The notes under the pieces were generated by a model. That model was not told the origin of the DNA. It did no database searches and saw only the letters and a list, made by a program, of their open reading frames with translations. The position numbers and the translations under genes were made by a program. From Mycobacterium sp. E183 (lineage in GTDB: Bacteria; Actinomycetota; Actinomycetes; Mycobacteriales; Mycobacteriaceae), in assembly GCF_001667735.1 (NCBI RefSeq), contig NZ_LZJN01000117.1:1-60687 (forward strand): a stretch of DNA of 60,687 nucleotides, read 5' to 3'. Below, piece by piece: positions 15,299 to 24,569 of the stretch. Position 1 is the stretch's first letter, and every line of letters starts with the position of its first letter.

Positions 15299-16758
15299 TC
15301 GGGCTTGTCGGAACCGGCGGTCAGGATCGGCGAGGGCGCCGGGACGTTGGGGTCCGCCGCCACCGAACCGACGTTGGACACCCGGGCGGGCATCACCGTC
15401 CCGGTGCCGGACAGGCCCGAACCGGGGCCGCTGTAGTCGTTGCCCAGCACCACCCGAACCGAGCCCGGTGCCAGGGACGGATCAGCGACCACCGGCAACC
15501 CGCCCAGCTCCTTGGACACCTCCTGGGCGCCCACGTCGTCGGTCTTGGCGGCCCGCACCTGGCTGCCCTTGACGTGGCCGCCGTCGTTGTTGCCAACCGT
15601 GCCCGCACCAAATCCCTTGGACGTCAACACCTGTGACACCGCCGACGCCAGCCCGTTGATGTCGGTGTCGTTGACCACGCTGGCGGTGGTCTTCGCCGGG
15701 GTGTAGGCGATCTCCTCGGTCTTGCCCTGCTCCTGGTCGTGCAGCAGCCCGCTGACCCAGTCGGCGACCTGGTGCGGATCCACCCGCACCACGCTCTGCA
15801 TGCCGTCGTCGCTCCAGCCGGCGCCGTCGAGCACCGGGATGGTGGCGAACGCGACATTGCCACCGGCCAGTTTCTGCATCTGCTGCACGAAGTCCATGAC
15901 GTCCCAACCCGACGAGATCACCACCGAGCGCTGCACGGCCGCCTCGAGCCTCTTGACCGTGGTGGGGCTGGACAGCGTCTTGCCGGAGATGACCCGGTGG
16001 GCCAGCGAGGCCATCACCACCTGCTGGCGCACCACCCGGTCCAGGTCGCCGCGCGGCAGCTCGTGCCGCTGGCGGACGAAGCTCAGCGCCTCCGGCCCGT
16101 CGAGCCGCTGCGGGCCGGCCGGGAAGTCGGCACCCGAAAGTGGTTCGAACACCGGCTCTTTGAGGCAGACGTCCACGCCGCCGAGCGCGTCGGTGATCAA
16201 CGAGAACCCGAGCAGGCCGATCTCGGCGTAGTGGTCCACGGTGACGCCGGTGAGGTCGGCGACGGTCTTGATCAGCGCTTCGCGCCCGGCCTCGGTGCCC
16301 TGCGCGGCGGCGTCCTCGGCCGAGTCGCCGGCCTTGACCAGGCTGGTGCGCTTGGCCTCGCGGGTCTGGCCGTAGACGCCGTTGATCTTCGTCTTGCCCA
16401 GGCCGGGGGCCGCGACGTAGGAGTCGCGGGGGATCGAGATGGCGGTCGCCGACTTCCCGTTGTTGGGGATCCGGATCAGGATGATCGTGTCGGTGTTGGT
16501 CGCTTCCTCGTCGCCGGCGCGCAGGGTGGCCAGTTCCTCCTGCGACAGCGGGTTGCCGTGGGCGTCGGTGCGGCTGTCGAGGCCGACCAGCAGGATGTCG
16601 ATCGCGCCGTCGTCGCCGCCCTTGCCGAGCGAGGGTGCGGACATGTGGAAGATGCCGTCCTCGAAGGAGCGGACGTTGCTCCACGCCAGCCCGGTGCCGA
16701 GGACGACAACGAGCGTGAGCGCAGTGGCAATCACACGAACCACACGTTGCACAGGCAT
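15286..16758 (-). CDS. lcp1: LytR-CpsA-Psr ligase Lcp1
   Basis: Lcp1 (Rv3267) joins arabinogalactan to peptidoglycan through a phosphodiester link. The 490-residue protein has a signal anchor (VVRVIATALTLVVVLGTGLAW), an extracytoplasmic LCP domain with DILLVGLDSR, SATAISIPRDSYV, TKINGVYGQ, and SFVRQRHELPRGDLDRVVRQ (arginines that contact the pyrophosphate lipid), and a C-terminal LytR_C domain (about 370-460). Start ATG lies 6 bases after a TAACCT -10 box, so the mRNA is probably leaderless. It is divergent from rmlD, also needed for the linker unit. Confidence 0.93.
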   Translation of the reverse strand: MPVQRVVRVIATALTLVVVLGTGLAWSNVRSFEDGIFHMSAPSLGKGGDDGAIDILLVGLDSRTDAHGNPLSQEELATLRAGDEEATNTDTIILIRIPNNGKSATAISIPRDSYVAAPGLGKTKINGVYGQTREAKRTSLVKAGDSAEDAAAQGTEAGREALIKTVADLTGVTVDHYAEIGLLGFSLITDALGGVDVCLKEPVFEPLSGADFPAGPQRLDGPEALSFVRQRHELPRGDLDRVVRQQVVMASLAHRVISGKTLSSPTTVKRLEAAVQRSVVISSGWDVMDFVQQMQKLAGGNVAFATIPVLDGAGWSDDGMQSVVRVDPHQVADWVSGLLHDQEQGKTEEIAYTPAKTTASVVNDTDINGLASAVSQVLTSKGFGAGTVGNNDGGHVKGSQVRAAKTDDVGAQEVSKELGGLPVVADPSLAPGSVRVVLGNDYSGPGSGLSGTGTVMPARVSNVGSVAADPNVPAPSPILTAGSDKPECIN

Positions 16759-16764
16759 CCCACT

Positions 16765-16801
16765 AGGTTACTTGCGACACAGACGCTTCGCTGGTAGCGA
16801 A
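16765..16801. promoter_or_regulatory. Divergent lcp1/rmlD promoter with perfect palindrome
   Basis: Minus strand: TAACCT (16765-16770) ends 6 bases before the lcp1 ATG. A perfect inverted repeat TTCGCT-ggt-AGCGAA (16787-16801) lies over the predicted lcp1 -35 position. Plus strand: CAAACT (16845-16850) is a weaker -10-like hexamer 6 bases before the rmlD ATG, so rmlD may also be leaderless. The palindrome could control both directions. Confidence 0.5.
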
Positions 16802-16856
16802 CCCCCGCGCGCCCCGGCCGTCGCCCGCGCTTTTGCGCGCATGCCAAACTCAAACC

Positions 16857-17744
16857 ATGTCGAGCAGGATCGTGATCGCCGGTGCCGGGGGCCAACTGGG
16901 CCGCTACTTGCGCTCGCTCGCGGCCGGTCAGGGCCGTGACGTGCTGGCCCTCACGTCGTCGGAGTGGGACATCACCGACCCCGCCGCCGCCGAGCGGATC
17001 GTCCGCGGTGGCGACGTGGTGATCAACTGCGCGGCGTACACCGACGTCGACGGCGCCGAGAGCGACGAGGCCGGCGCCTACGCCGTCAACTCCACCGGCC
17101 CGGAGAACATCGCCCGCGCCTGCGCGCGCGTCGGCGCCCGGTTCATCCACGTCTCCACCGACTACGTCTTCAACGGGGACTTCGACGGCGCCGACCCGCG
17201 CCCGTATGAGCCCAGCGACCGGACCGCGCCGTCGGGGGTCTACGGGCGCAGCAAGCTCGCCGGGGAGCAGGCCGTGCTGGCGGCGCTTCCCGAGGCCGTC
17301 ATCGTCCGCACCGCCTGGGTCTACACCGGCGCCGACGGCAAGGACTTCGTCGCCGTCATGCGCCGGCTGGCCGCCGGGGACGGCCCGGTCAACGTGGTCG
17401 ACGACCAGGTCGGGTCGCCCACCTACGTGGGCGACCTGGCGGAGGCGCTACTGCAGATCGCCGACGACGGCGTGCCCGGGCCGATCCTGCACGCCGCCAA
17501 CGAGGGCGCGGTGTCCCGCTTCGAGCAGACCCGCGCGATCTTCGAGGCATGCGGCGCCGACCCCGAGCGCGTCCGGCCGGTCAGCACCGCCGAGTTTCCC
17601 AGGCCCGCGCCGCGCCCGGCCTACTCCGCGCTGTCGGGCCGCGAGTCCGCCGCGGCGGGCCTGCGGCCGTTACGGCCCTGGCGCCCCGCGCTTGTCGCGG
17701 CGCTCGCGGCCGCCGACCGACCGTTACCCTCGACGCGTGACTGA
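16857..17744 (+). CDS. rmlD: dTDP-4-dehydrorhamnose reductase RmlD
   Basis: Final step of dTDP-L-rhamnose synthesis, NADPH-dependent reduction. The 295-residue protein has the Rossmann start IVIAGAGGQLGRYL, the family motif NCAAYTDVDGAESDE and the SDR catalytic set STDYVF...YGRSKLAGEQ (Tyr-x3-Lys). ATG 16857 chosen over GTG/TTG-type extensions because SRIVIAGAGG begins the fold. Its end overlaps wbbL by 8 bases, so the rhamnose donor enzyme and rhamnosyltransferase are coupled. Confidence 0.94.
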   Translation: MSSRIVIAGAGGQLGRYLRSLAAGQGRDVLALTSSEWDITDPAAAERIVRGGDVVINCAAYTDVDGAESDEAGAYAVNSTGPENIARACARVGARFIHVSTDYVFNGDFDGADPRPYEPSDRTAPSGVYGRSKLAGEQAVLAALPEAVIVRTAWVYTGADGKDFVAVMRRLAAGDGPVNVVDDQVGSPTYVGDLAEALLQIADDGVPGPILHAANEGAVSRFEQTRAIFEACGADPERVRPVSTAEFPRPAPRPAYSALSGRESAAAGLRPLRPWRPALVAALAAADRPLPSTRD

Positions 17745-18633
17745 CGTCCTGCCGGTCGTGACGGTGACCTACTCACCGGGCCCACACCTCGAGCGCTTCC
17801 TGGCCTCGCTGTCGCTGGCCACCGAGCGGCCCGTGTGCGTGCTGATGGCCGACAACGGCTCCACCGACGGGACGCCGGAGGCCGCCGTCGAGCGCTACCC
17901 GAACGTTCGGCTGTTCCACACCGGGGCCAACCTCGGGTACGGCACCGCGGTGAACCGGGCGGTCGAACAACTCGACCCGGGCGACGACTGGGTGATCGTG
18001 GCAAACCCGGACGTGCAATGGGGTCCGGGCAGCATCGACGCCCTGCTGGACGCCGCGACCCGCTGGCCGCGCGCCGGCGCACTCGGCCCGCTGATTCGCG
18101 ACCCGGACGGCTCGGTGTACCCGTCGGCGCGGCACCTGCCCAGCCTGGTCCGCGGCGGCATGCACGCGGTCGTCGGCCCGGTCTGGAAGCGCAACCCGTG
18201 GTCGGCGGCCTACCGGCAGGAGCGGCTGGAGCCCACCGAACGCCCGGTGGGCTGGTTGTCCGGGTCTTGTCTGCTGGTCCGCCGGTCCGCCTTCGCCCAG
18301 GTCGGCGGGTTCGACGAGCGCTACTTCATGTATATGGAAGACGTCGACCTCGGGGACCGGCTCGGCCGGGCCGGCTGGCTGAGCGTCTACGTGCCGTCGG
18401 CCGAGGTGTTGCACCACAAGGGCCACTCCACCGGGGACGACCCGGCGAGCCACCTGGCCGCGCATCACGAGAGCACCTACCTGTTCCTGGCCGACCGGCA
18501 CGCGGGGTGGTGGCGGGCGCCGCTGCGCTGGGTGCTGCGGGGCTCGTTGGCGTTGCGGTCCCGCCTGATGGTGCGCGGCGCGCTGCGGGATCGGAGACGG
18601 AAACTGGCGGAAGGGCGGCGCGCAAATGGCTAA
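17737..18633 (+). CDS. wbbL: Rhamnosyltransferase WbbL
   Basis: A GT2 glycosyltransferase of 298 residues (M. tuberculosis WbbL about 301) that adds L-rhamnose to GlcNAc-PP-decaprenol to form the arabinogalactan linker. Motifs: VVTVTYSPG, DNGSTDGTPEAAVE (nucleotide binding), NLGYGTAVNRAV, ANPDVQWGPGSID (DxD-like) and MYMEDVDLGDRL (ED general base region). The GTG start lies within the rmlD end (8-base overlap) and the stop overlaps manC by 8 bases. This gene is essential in M. tuberculosis. Confidence 0.93.
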   Translation: MTDVLPVVTVTYSPGPHLERFLASLSLATERPVCVLMADNGSTDGTPEAAVERYPNVRLFHTGANLGYGTAVNRAVEQLDPGDDWVIVANPDVQWGPGSIDALLDAATRWPRAGALGPLIRDPDGSVYPSARHLPSLVRGGMHAVVGPVWKRNPWSAAYRQERLEPTERPVGWLSGSCLLVRRSAFAQVGGFDERYFMYMEDVDLGDRLGRAGWLSVYVPSAEVLHHKGHSTGDDPASHLAAHHESTYLFLADRHAGWWRAPLRWVLRGSLALRSRLMVRGALRDRRRKLAEGRRANG

Positions 18634-19705
18634 CCCGCAAGTCGATGCGGTGATTCTGGTCGGCGGCAAGGGCACCCGGCTGCGGCCGCTGACGCTCTCG
18701 GCGCCCAAGCCGATGCTGCCCACCGCCGGTCTGCCGTTCCTGACCCACCTGCTGTCGAGGATCGCCGCAGCGGGCATCGAGCACGTCATCCTGAGCACCT
18801 CGTACCAGGCCGCGGTGTTCGAGGCGGAGTTCGGCGACGGATCCAAGCTGGGCCTGCAGATCGAATACGTCACCGAGGACAGCCCCCTGGGGACCGGCGG
18901 CGGCATCGCCAACGTCGCCGGCCACCTGCGCCACGACACCGTGCTGGTGTTCAACGGCGACGTGCTCTCGGGCTCGGACCTCAACCAGATGATCGACTTC
19001 CACCGGGCCCAGCAGTCCGACGTCACGCTGCACCTGGTGCGGGTGGGCGACCCCCGGGCCTTCGGCTGCGTCACCACCGACGAGAACGGCCGGGTCACCG
19101 CCTTCGTGGAGAAGACGCAGGACCCGCCGACCGACCAGATCAACGCGGGCACTTACGTGTTCGCCCGCGGCATCATCGACCGGATCCCCCGGGGCCGCGA
19201 GGTGTCGGTCGAACGCGAGGTGTTCCCGGCCCTGCTCAAGGACCCGGACGTCAAGGTCTGCGGCTACGTCGACGCCACCTACTGGCGGGACATGGGCACA
19301 CCGGAGGACTTCGTGCGCGGCTCGGCGGACCTGGTGCGCGGCATCGCGCCGTCACCCGCGCTGCACGGCCACCGCGGCGAGCAGCTGGTGCACGACGGCG
19401 CGGCGGTGTCGCCGGGCGCGGTGCTGGTCGGCGGCACCGTCGTCGGGCGGGGCGCCGAGATCGGGCCCGGCGTGCGGCTGGACGGCGCGGTGATCTTCGA
19501 CGGCGTCAAGGTCGAGGCCGGCAGCGTGATCGAGCGCTCGATCATCGGCTTCGGCGCGCGCATCGGCCCGCGGGCGCTGATCCGCGACGGCGTGATCGGC
19601 GACGGCGCCGACATCGGCGCGCGCTGCGAGCTGCTGCGCGGCGCCCGGGTCTGGCCCGGCGTTGCGATCCCCGACGGCGGGATCCGCTACTCGAGCGACG
19701 TCTAA
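18626..19705 (+). CDS. manC: Mannose-1-phosphate guanylyltransferase (Rv3264c-like)
   Basis: Makes GDP-mannose from mannose-1-phosphate and GTP, the donor for LAM, PIM and other mannosides. The 359-residue protein has the nucleotidyltransferase signature ILVGGKGTRLRPLTLSAPKP, VFNGDVLSG, NAGTYVF and a C-terminal left-handed beta-helix of hexapeptides (GAVLVGGTVVGRGAEIG and on). Databases also call this gene manB or rmlA2; manC is used here to separate it from the phosphomannomutase at 26.1 kb. 8-base overlap with wbbL completes a rmlD-wbbL-manC operon. Confidence 0.9.
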   Translation: MANPQVDAVILVGGKGTRLRPLTLSAPKPMLPTAGLPFLTHLLSRIAAAGIEHVILSTSYQAAVFEAEFGDGSKLGLQIEYVTEDSPLGTGGGIANVAGHLRHDTVLVFNGDVLSGSDLNQMIDFHRAQQSDVTLHLVRVGDPRAFGCVTTDENGRVTAFVEKTQDPPTDQINAGTYVFARGIIDRIPRGREVSVEREVFPALLKDPDVKVCGYVDATYWRDMGTPEDFVRGSADLVRGIAPSPALHGHRGEQLVHDGAAVSPGAVLVGGTVVGRGAEIGPGVRLDGAVIFDGVKVEAGSVIERSIIGFGARIGPRALIRDGVIGDGADIGARCELLRGARVWPGVAIPDGGIRYSSDV

Positions 19706-19722
19706 GGCGCACGCCCTCTTCC

Positions 19723-19782
19723 GCCGAGGGTCACGCCAGCGTGGCGCCCGGCGCCGTCGGTCACGCTAGCGTGACCCGCGCG
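19723..19782. repeat. Tandem pair of 30-bp intergenic repeat units
   Basis: Unit 1 (19723-19752) has the form GCCGAG.GTCACGCCAGCG..., ending CGGC; unit 2 (19753-19782) follows directly and contains a perfect 18-bp palindrome, GGTCACGCTAGCGTGACC (19759-19776). Related units lie at 36745-36774 and 46313-46372. The pair lies between convergent manC and the NUDIX gene and includes the NUDIX stop codon. Strong hairpins without a U tract could act as a bidirectional terminator. Confidence 0.6.
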
Positions 19783-20323
19783 ACCGGGTGGTGCCCCGAG
19801 CGCGCGCGACCAAATACGCCAGCGCGTGGTCGGTCCCGTCCGGCAGGGCGTCGGCCGGCCACCACCGCAGGTCATCCGACTCGTCGCTGATCGCGATTCG
19901 CGCGCCGGCCGGCGCGTGCGCCACGAACTGCAGATCCAGGTGGCGGGTGGGCACGCCCAGCGAGCAGGTGACCGGGTGGACGTGCACCGCGGCCAGCCGG
20001 GGTTCGATGCGCAGGCCGTCGACGCCGGACTCCTCGGTGGCCTCGCGCAGGGCGGCGGCGGCGATGTCGCGGTCGTCATCGTCGCAGTGGCCGCCCAGCT
20101 GCACCCAGCGGCCCAGCCGCGGATGCAACGTCAGCAGCACGCGGTCGCCGGTGTGGTCGACCACCAGCGCCGACGCCGTGACGTGGCCGGGCACGCACTC
20201 GCGGCGGCACGCGTCGGGACGGGCGAGCACGAAGGCAAGCACCGCGTGCCGCAACGAATCCTGCCCGGCGTCGGGCGCCTGCCAGTCGGACAGCAGCGCG
20301 ATAGCCGACTCCCGGACGCTCAC
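19766..20323 (-). CDS. NUDIX hydrolase
   Basis: A 185-residue NUDIX protein. The Nudix box is visible as GGHCDDDDRDIAAAALREATEESGV (G at about residue 95), with the REATEESG core that binds the metal. The N-terminal domain (about 1-60) has no recognised motif. Start GTG 20323 makes a 4-base GTGA overlap with the mamA stop, so it is translated with the DNA methylase. The substrate is unknown; nucleotide clean-up is only a guess. Confidence 0.88.
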   Translation of the reverse strand: MSVRESAIALLSDWQAPDAGQDSLRHAVLAFVLARPDACRRECVPGHVTASALVVDHTGDRVLLTLHPRLGRWVQLGGHCDDDDRDIAAAALREATEESGVDGLRIEPRLAAVHVHPVTCSLGVPTRHLDLQFVAHAPAGARIAISDESDDLRWWPADALPDGTDHALAYLVARARGTTRSRGSR

Positions 20324-21894
20324 CGGGCGCCCCGCCGCTTCCGGCGATCCCGCAGCGAGGCCCATGCCGCGCGGCACCGCGCCACCACCTCGGGTTGCAG
20401 ACCCAGGCGGTCGATCAGGACGTGGCGGTCGACGAGGTCCAGCGCCTTATCGATCTCGTTGGCCCTCAACAGCAGGTCGACGTCGCCGGCCAGCCCCGGG
20501 CCGGCCAGCGCCGGTGGGGGAATGGGCAGCTGCTCGGCCTCGCGGGGTTCCAGCTCCAAGATCCCCCCGCCGTAACTGCGGCCGATGATCTCGGCGAAGG
20601 CGAACGTCACGCTGTTGTGGAAGGCGGTGGCCAGCGCGGCCGCCTCGACGCCGGGGGAGAGCCGGACCCGGTGCACGGTGTCGGTGCTCGTCGCGTCGGC
20701 GGCGTTGACGGTCAGCCGCGGCGCCAGGTGAATCTGTCGCAGCAGGAACAGATCCGGGACCCACGGCGACGGAGTGCTCCACCACGGCTTGCGGATCGAG
20801 CATTTGTAGCCCCGGTGCACGCCGGCGGACTCACCGGCCCGGATGTGTGCGATCAGCGCGGGGTCGTCCGGCTCGCGCGGCGCGTCGAGCAGCCAGGTCC
20901 GACGCCCGGCCGCGACATCGCCTGCCCGGCAGTCGGTGTCGTAGAACAGCCCGGATAGCTGCGCGCTGCGCGAGACGAGCGGCACGCAGTGGGGCAGCAG
21001 CGCGAGTTCGCGGGCCTGCGCGTCGGTGAACGTGAAGAAGCTGTTGCGGCCCGTGACGATGCCGACGTCCACGTCGGCGACCGAGCCGAGGCGGGTCATG
21101 GCCGCCGATCCCTTGAGCGTTCGCAGCGCCCGGATCGCGTCAGGGCGCAGAAAATATTTGGTCCACTTCTCGTTCTCGTGCAGCAGCGCGGGAGCCCAGT
21201 CGACGTCCAGGGCCGCGCGCGCGAGCGCGTCGGCGTCGGTGAGGTGCAGGGTGCGGATGCGGGCCGGCCCGGCGCCGGCGACCCCGCAGAACAGCACGAC
21301 CTCCTGCAGGATGCCGTCGAACACCAAGCGCTCGAACGTCACCAGGGTGATGTCGCTGAACCGGCTCAGCAGGAACTCGCGCAGCTGCGCGGCGTAGGTG
21401 ACCTGAAGCAATTCGGCCGGCAGCACCAGTCCCACCCGGCCGCCGTCGCGCACCAAGATCGAGCTCGCCACCACGAAGGGGACCCAGGCGTTGGTCAGGC
21501 GGCTGGGCCGCAGGCCCGCGCGCCTCATCAGTTCTAGCGCGGGCTCGCGCTGCTCGGCCGCCCAGTTGCCGAACCGGATGTAGGGCGGGTTCCCGGCGAC
21601 GCCGTCCCAGGCGCCGGGTTCGGTGGTGGCGAGCCAGCCGAACAGGTTCGCGGCGTCGACGGGCGCGAATTGCCTTGCCTTGGCCGCCTCCTCGCCGACG
21701 AGTTCGACGCCGCGGGGCCGTCCGCCGAGGGCGGCCAGCTCGCGCAGGATGGCACCGTCGCCGCAGGAGGGTTCGACGATGCGCGGTCCGGCTTCGCGAA
21801 CCCAGCCGGCCAGGAACAGGGCCACGGGCGCGGGCGTGTAGTAGCCGCCGCGGGCCTTGTCGGCGGACGCCGCCGCCTTGCCCGCGAATCTCAT
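20320..21894 (-). CDS. mamA: Orphan adenine-N6 DNA methyltransferase MamA
   Basis: A 524-residue type II/gamma-class N6-adenine methyltransferase. SAM motif EPSCGDG (41-47) and catalytic NPPY (102-105, GNPPYIRFGN) are intact; the C-terminal half is a target-recognition region. M. tuberculosis MamA (Rv3263) methylates CTGGAG/CTCCAG and alters promoter activity; specificity here is assumed from orthology. No restriction enzyme gene is near, so it is an orphan. It lies 10 bases beyond fbiB on the same strand and overlaps the NUDIX gene by 4 bases. Confidence 0.9.
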   Translation of the reverse strand: MRFAGKAAASADKARGGYYTPAPVALFLAGWVREAGPRIVEPSCGDGAILRELAALGGRPRGVELVGEEAAKARQFAPVDAANLFGWLATTEPGAWDGVAGNPPYIRFGNWAAEQREPALELMRRAGLRPSRLTNAWVPFVVASSILVRDGGRVGLVLPAELLQVTYAAQLREFLLSRFSDITLVTFERLVFDGILQEVVLFCGVAGAGPARIRTLHLTDADALARAALDVDWAPALLHENEKWTKYFLRPDAIRALRTLKGSAAMTRLGSVADVDVGIVTGRNSFFTFTDAQARELALLPHCVPLVSRSAQLSGLFYDTDCRAGDVAAGRRTWLLDAPREPDDPALIAHIRAGESAGVHRGYKCSIRKPWWSTPSPWVPDLFLLRQIHLAPRLTVNAADATSTDTVHRVRLSPGVEAAALATAFHNSVTFAFAEIIGRSYGGGILELEPREAEQLPIPPPALAGPGLAGDVDLLLRANEIDKALDLVDRHVLIDRLGLQPEVVARCRAAWASLRDRRKRRGAR

Positions 21895-21904
21895 GGGGCC
21901 AGTA

Positions 21905-23245
21905 TCACTTGCGGATCAACAAATCCCCGGCGTCCGCGGCGTCGCGCGGGCCGGCGGGTTCCTCGGGGTAACCGATCGCGATGGCGCCCAACGGCTCCCA
22001 ATCGGCGGGCAATTCGAGTTCGGCGCGCACCAGGTCGGGGGCGAAGATGGTCGAGCCGATCCAGCAGCTGCCCACCCCCCGCACGGCCAGGGCGACGAGC
22101 AGGGCCTGCACGGCCGCCCCGACGGCGACGGTGAACATGGTGTGCTCGGCCTCGGTGCGGGCGGCGTCGGGGTACGTGTGCGCGCCGTCGCGAGCCAGCA
22201 TCGGGATGACGACCTCGGGTGCGTCGTAGAGGATCTGGCCCCGCGCCACCCGGCGTTCCACCGAGTCGGCGGGCCGGCCGTCGCCGGCGAGGTCGGAGCG
22301 CCACTTGTCCTTCATCCGGTCCAGCAGCCGCAGCCGGACGTCGGGAGTCCGCAACCAGACGAACCGGACCGGGCGGGTGTGGTGCGGGGCCGGGGCGGTG
22401 AGGGCTTCTGCGACGGCGTCTTCGATCAGCCCGGGCGCGACGGGCTCGGCGCTGAACCGGCGCACGGACCGGCGCAGCAGCTGGGCCTGCCGGCGCCCCA
22501 TGTCGAGGGCCTCGGCGGTGCCGAGCCAGAACAGGTCCTCCTCGCCGGGCCGCAACAGCTGCCGGGCCGTCGAGCCGTCGTCGGCCACCGTGAGGCCGCG
22601 CACCACGGCGACCGGCATGGCGGTCAGCTTGCCCTTCACCAGATCGGCCGCGGCCGCGACCTCGTCGGCGACCGCGATCTCGGTGACCACCAGCTCGTTG
22701 CCGTGCCGGTCGACGGCCCCCGAATACCCGTGCAGCACAGCCAGACCCGACGAGCCCACCGCGGCGTCGATCTGGCCGTTGCGCCAGGCGCGGCCCATCG
22801 TGTCGGTGATGACCACCGCCACGTCGACGCCCAGTCGCTCGCGCAGCCCGGCCCGCAGCGCCGCGGCGCTGGCGTCGGGGTCGACCGGCAGCAGCGCGAG
22901 TTCGTCGCGGCCCACGTTGGATCCGTCCACGCCCGCGGCGGCCTGGATCAGGCCGATGCGGTTCTCGGTGATCAGGGTGCGGCCCTTGCGCGCCAGCACC
23001 CGCACGGCCTCGTCGTCGACGAGCTTGCGCCGCAGTTCGTCGCGCTGCTCGGCGTCCTGCGGGGCCGGCACCAGCCGGCCCTCGCACTTGGACACCACCT
23101 TGCTGGTCACCACGACGACGTCGCGGTCGCGCAGCCAGGGCGCGGCCGAGGCCAGCGCCGCGCTCAGGTCGTCGCCGGGCCGGAACTCGGGAAGCCCGGT
23201 CACGGGCAGGATCTCGATCGCCGCGGCGGCGCCGTGTTCGGTCAT
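21905..23245 (-). CDS. fbiB: Coenzyme F420 gamma-glutamyl ligase/reductase FbiB
   Basis: Bifunctional F420 maturation enzyme, 446 residues (about 448 in M. tuberculosis). The N-terminal CofE-type domain (1-245) adds glutamates to F420-0 ([43 protein letters not shown]). The C-terminal nitroreductase-fold domain (about 255-446: [36 protein letters not shown]) reduces the dehydro precursor with FMN. ATG overlaps the fbiA stop as ATGA. Important for activation of nitroimidazole drugs in M. tuberculosis. Confidence 0.95.
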   Translation of the reverse strand: MTEHGAAAAIEILPVTGLPEFRPGDDLSAALASAAPWLRDRDVVVVTSKVVSKCEGRLVPAPQDAEQRDELRRKLVDDEAVRVLARKGRTLITENRIGLIQAAAGVDGSNVGRDELALLPVDPDASAAALRAGLRERLGVDVAVVITDTMGRAWRNGQIDAAVGSSGLAVLHGYSGAVDRHGNELVVTEIAVADEVAAAADLVKGKLTAMPVAVVRGLTVADDGSTARQLLRPGEEDLFWLGTAEALDMGRRQAQLLRRSVRRFSAEPVAPGLIEDAVAEALTAPAPHHTRPVRFVWLRTPDVRLRLLDRMKDKWRSDLAGDGRPADSVERRVARGQILYDAPEVVIPMLARDGAHTYPDAARTEAEHTMFTVAVGAAVQALLVALAVRGVGSCWIGSTIFAPDLVRAELELPADWEPLGAIAIGYPEEPAGPRDAADAGDLLIRK

Positions 23246-24243
23246 GGGGTGACGCCCGCGAGCTCGAGACCGGCCCGCACCATCTCGGCCGTCGCCTTGG
23301 GGTCGGTCATCAACAGCGGCACGGCGGTCACCGCGACGCCGTCGACGTCGGCGTGATCGCCCTCGTGCACCAGCCAGCAGTCCAGTATCCCGGTGCCGCC
23401 GCGCGCCCCGTAGTGCCGGCCGACCGCCTCCGCGGTGGATTCCACCCCGATCACCGACAGGCACGCATCGGCCATGCCGCGCAAGGGTTTTCCACCGATG
23501 ATCGGGGAGTAGCCGACGACCGGGGCGGTCGCCGAGCGCAACGCCGCGCGAATCCCGGGGACCGCAAGGATGGCGCCGACGCTGACCACCGGGTTCGACG
23601 GCGCCAGCAGGATGGCGTCGGCGTCGGCGATGGCCGCCACCGCTTCACTTGTGGCGGTGGCCTTTTCGGCGCCGACGAAGGCGAAGCTGTGCGTGGGCAC
23701 CTCGGCCCGGTAGCGCACCCACCACTCCTGGAAGTGGATCGCGCGGCGGGTGCCGTCGTCGGGATCGGTGATCACCACGTGCGTCTCGCAGCGGTCGTCG
23801 CTCGCCGGCAGCAATCGAGCGCCGGGTTGCCAGCGGTCGCACAGCGCGGTGGTGATCTGTGACAGCGGGTAGCCGGCGTTGAGCATCTGGGTGCGCACCA
23901 GGTGGGTGGCGATATCCCGGTCGCCGAGCCCGAACCAGTCCGGCTGCACGCCGTAGCGCGCCAATTCCTCTTTGGCGTGCCAGGTTTCGTCGCGGTGACC
24001 CCACCCGCGCTCCGGGTCTACCCCTCCACCTAAGGTGTACATGCAGGTGTCCAAATCCGGGCAGACCCGCAGTCCATGAATCCAAGCGTCGTCGCCGATG
24101 TTGACGATTGCGTTAAGTTCGTGGTTGCCGGTTCCCGCTTCTGGGTGCTGTTGCGTTCCGAACGGACCGAGCCCGAGCAGCTGTTGAATCCCCAGCAGGA
24201 ATCGGGCGCCGCCAACCCCACCGACCAGAACGGTGACCTTCAC
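23242..24243 (-). CDS. fbiA: F420 side-chain transferase FbiA
   Basis: FbiA moves the phospho-enolpyruvyl (or lactyl) group from the activated guanosine donor to FO, forming the F420 precursor. The 333-residue product begins [18 protein letters not shown], the family's N-terminal loop, and contains the CofD motifs [19 protein letters not shown] and [18 protein letters not shown] at 24243 is used; TACTGT (24251-24256) ends 7 bases before it, so the mRNA is probably leaderless. fbiA-fbiB-mamA-NUDIX run as one minus-strand operon. Confidence 0.95.
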   Translation of the reverse strand: MKVTVLVGGVGGARFLLGIQQLLGLGPFGTQQHPEAGTGNHELNAIVNIGDDAWIHGLRVCPDLDTCMYTLGGGVDPERGWGHRDETWHAKEELARYGVQPDWFGLGDRDIATHLVRTQMLNAGYPLSQITTALCDRWQPGARLLPASDDRCETHVVITDPDDGTRRAIHFQEWWVRYRAEVPTHSFAFVGAEKATATSEAVAAIADADAILLAPSNPVVSVGAILAVPGIRAALRSATAPVVGYSPIIGGKPLRGMADACLSVIGVESTAEAVGRHYGARGGTGILDCWLVHEGDHADVDGVAVTAVPLLMTDPKATAEMVRAGLELAGVTP

Positions 24244-24569
24244 GTGGACGACAGTACTGCCCGGCGACCTTGCGGTGGCGGGGCCGTTACGCGGCCCTTA
24301 AGCGTAGTCGTGGTCGGTGTGATCGACACGCCGAATGCGCAAAACAACGGAAACGCCGTAATTCGGTCACGAGATGGTATGGAAATGCGCCGTAATGCTT
24401 GACCCGGCTGGTCAACCCGTGTCTAATCACAACAGTGTCATTTCCCGGTTGGCCGGCCGGTTCCGGTGTCGCAGACCGAGATTCGATCACTTGTTCGAAT
24501 TGTCTGTACACATCAGAAATAGTGGGAACCACTCACTCTCTCAATCAAACTGAGGAGGCGGACGACCGT
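24244..24569. promoter_or_regulatory. 326-base divergent fbiA/whiB2 control region
   Basis: No convincing gene lies here. Minus strand: fbiA -10 TACTGT at 24251-24256. A strong hairpin GGGCCG-ttacg-CGGCCC lies at 24281-24297, and GTGT-gatcg-ACAC at 24317-24329. Plus strand: a consensus-like sigma-A promoter, -35 TTGACC (24399-24404), 17-base spacer, -10 TCTAAT (24422-24427), giving a whiB2 leader of about 135 bases. The -35 box is one arm of a perfect palindrome TTGACC-cggct-GGTCAA (24399-24415). Confidence 0.6.
24481..24533 (+). promoter_or_regulatory. Structured 5' leader of whiB2
   Basis: Two perfect inverted repeats fall in the predicted leader: ATTCGA-tcacttgt-TCGAAT (24481-24500) and AGTGG-gaa-CCACT (24521-24533). 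They end 18 bases before the GAGGAGGCGG ribosome site. They could be RNA hairpins or DNA-binding sites. Confidence 0.4.
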
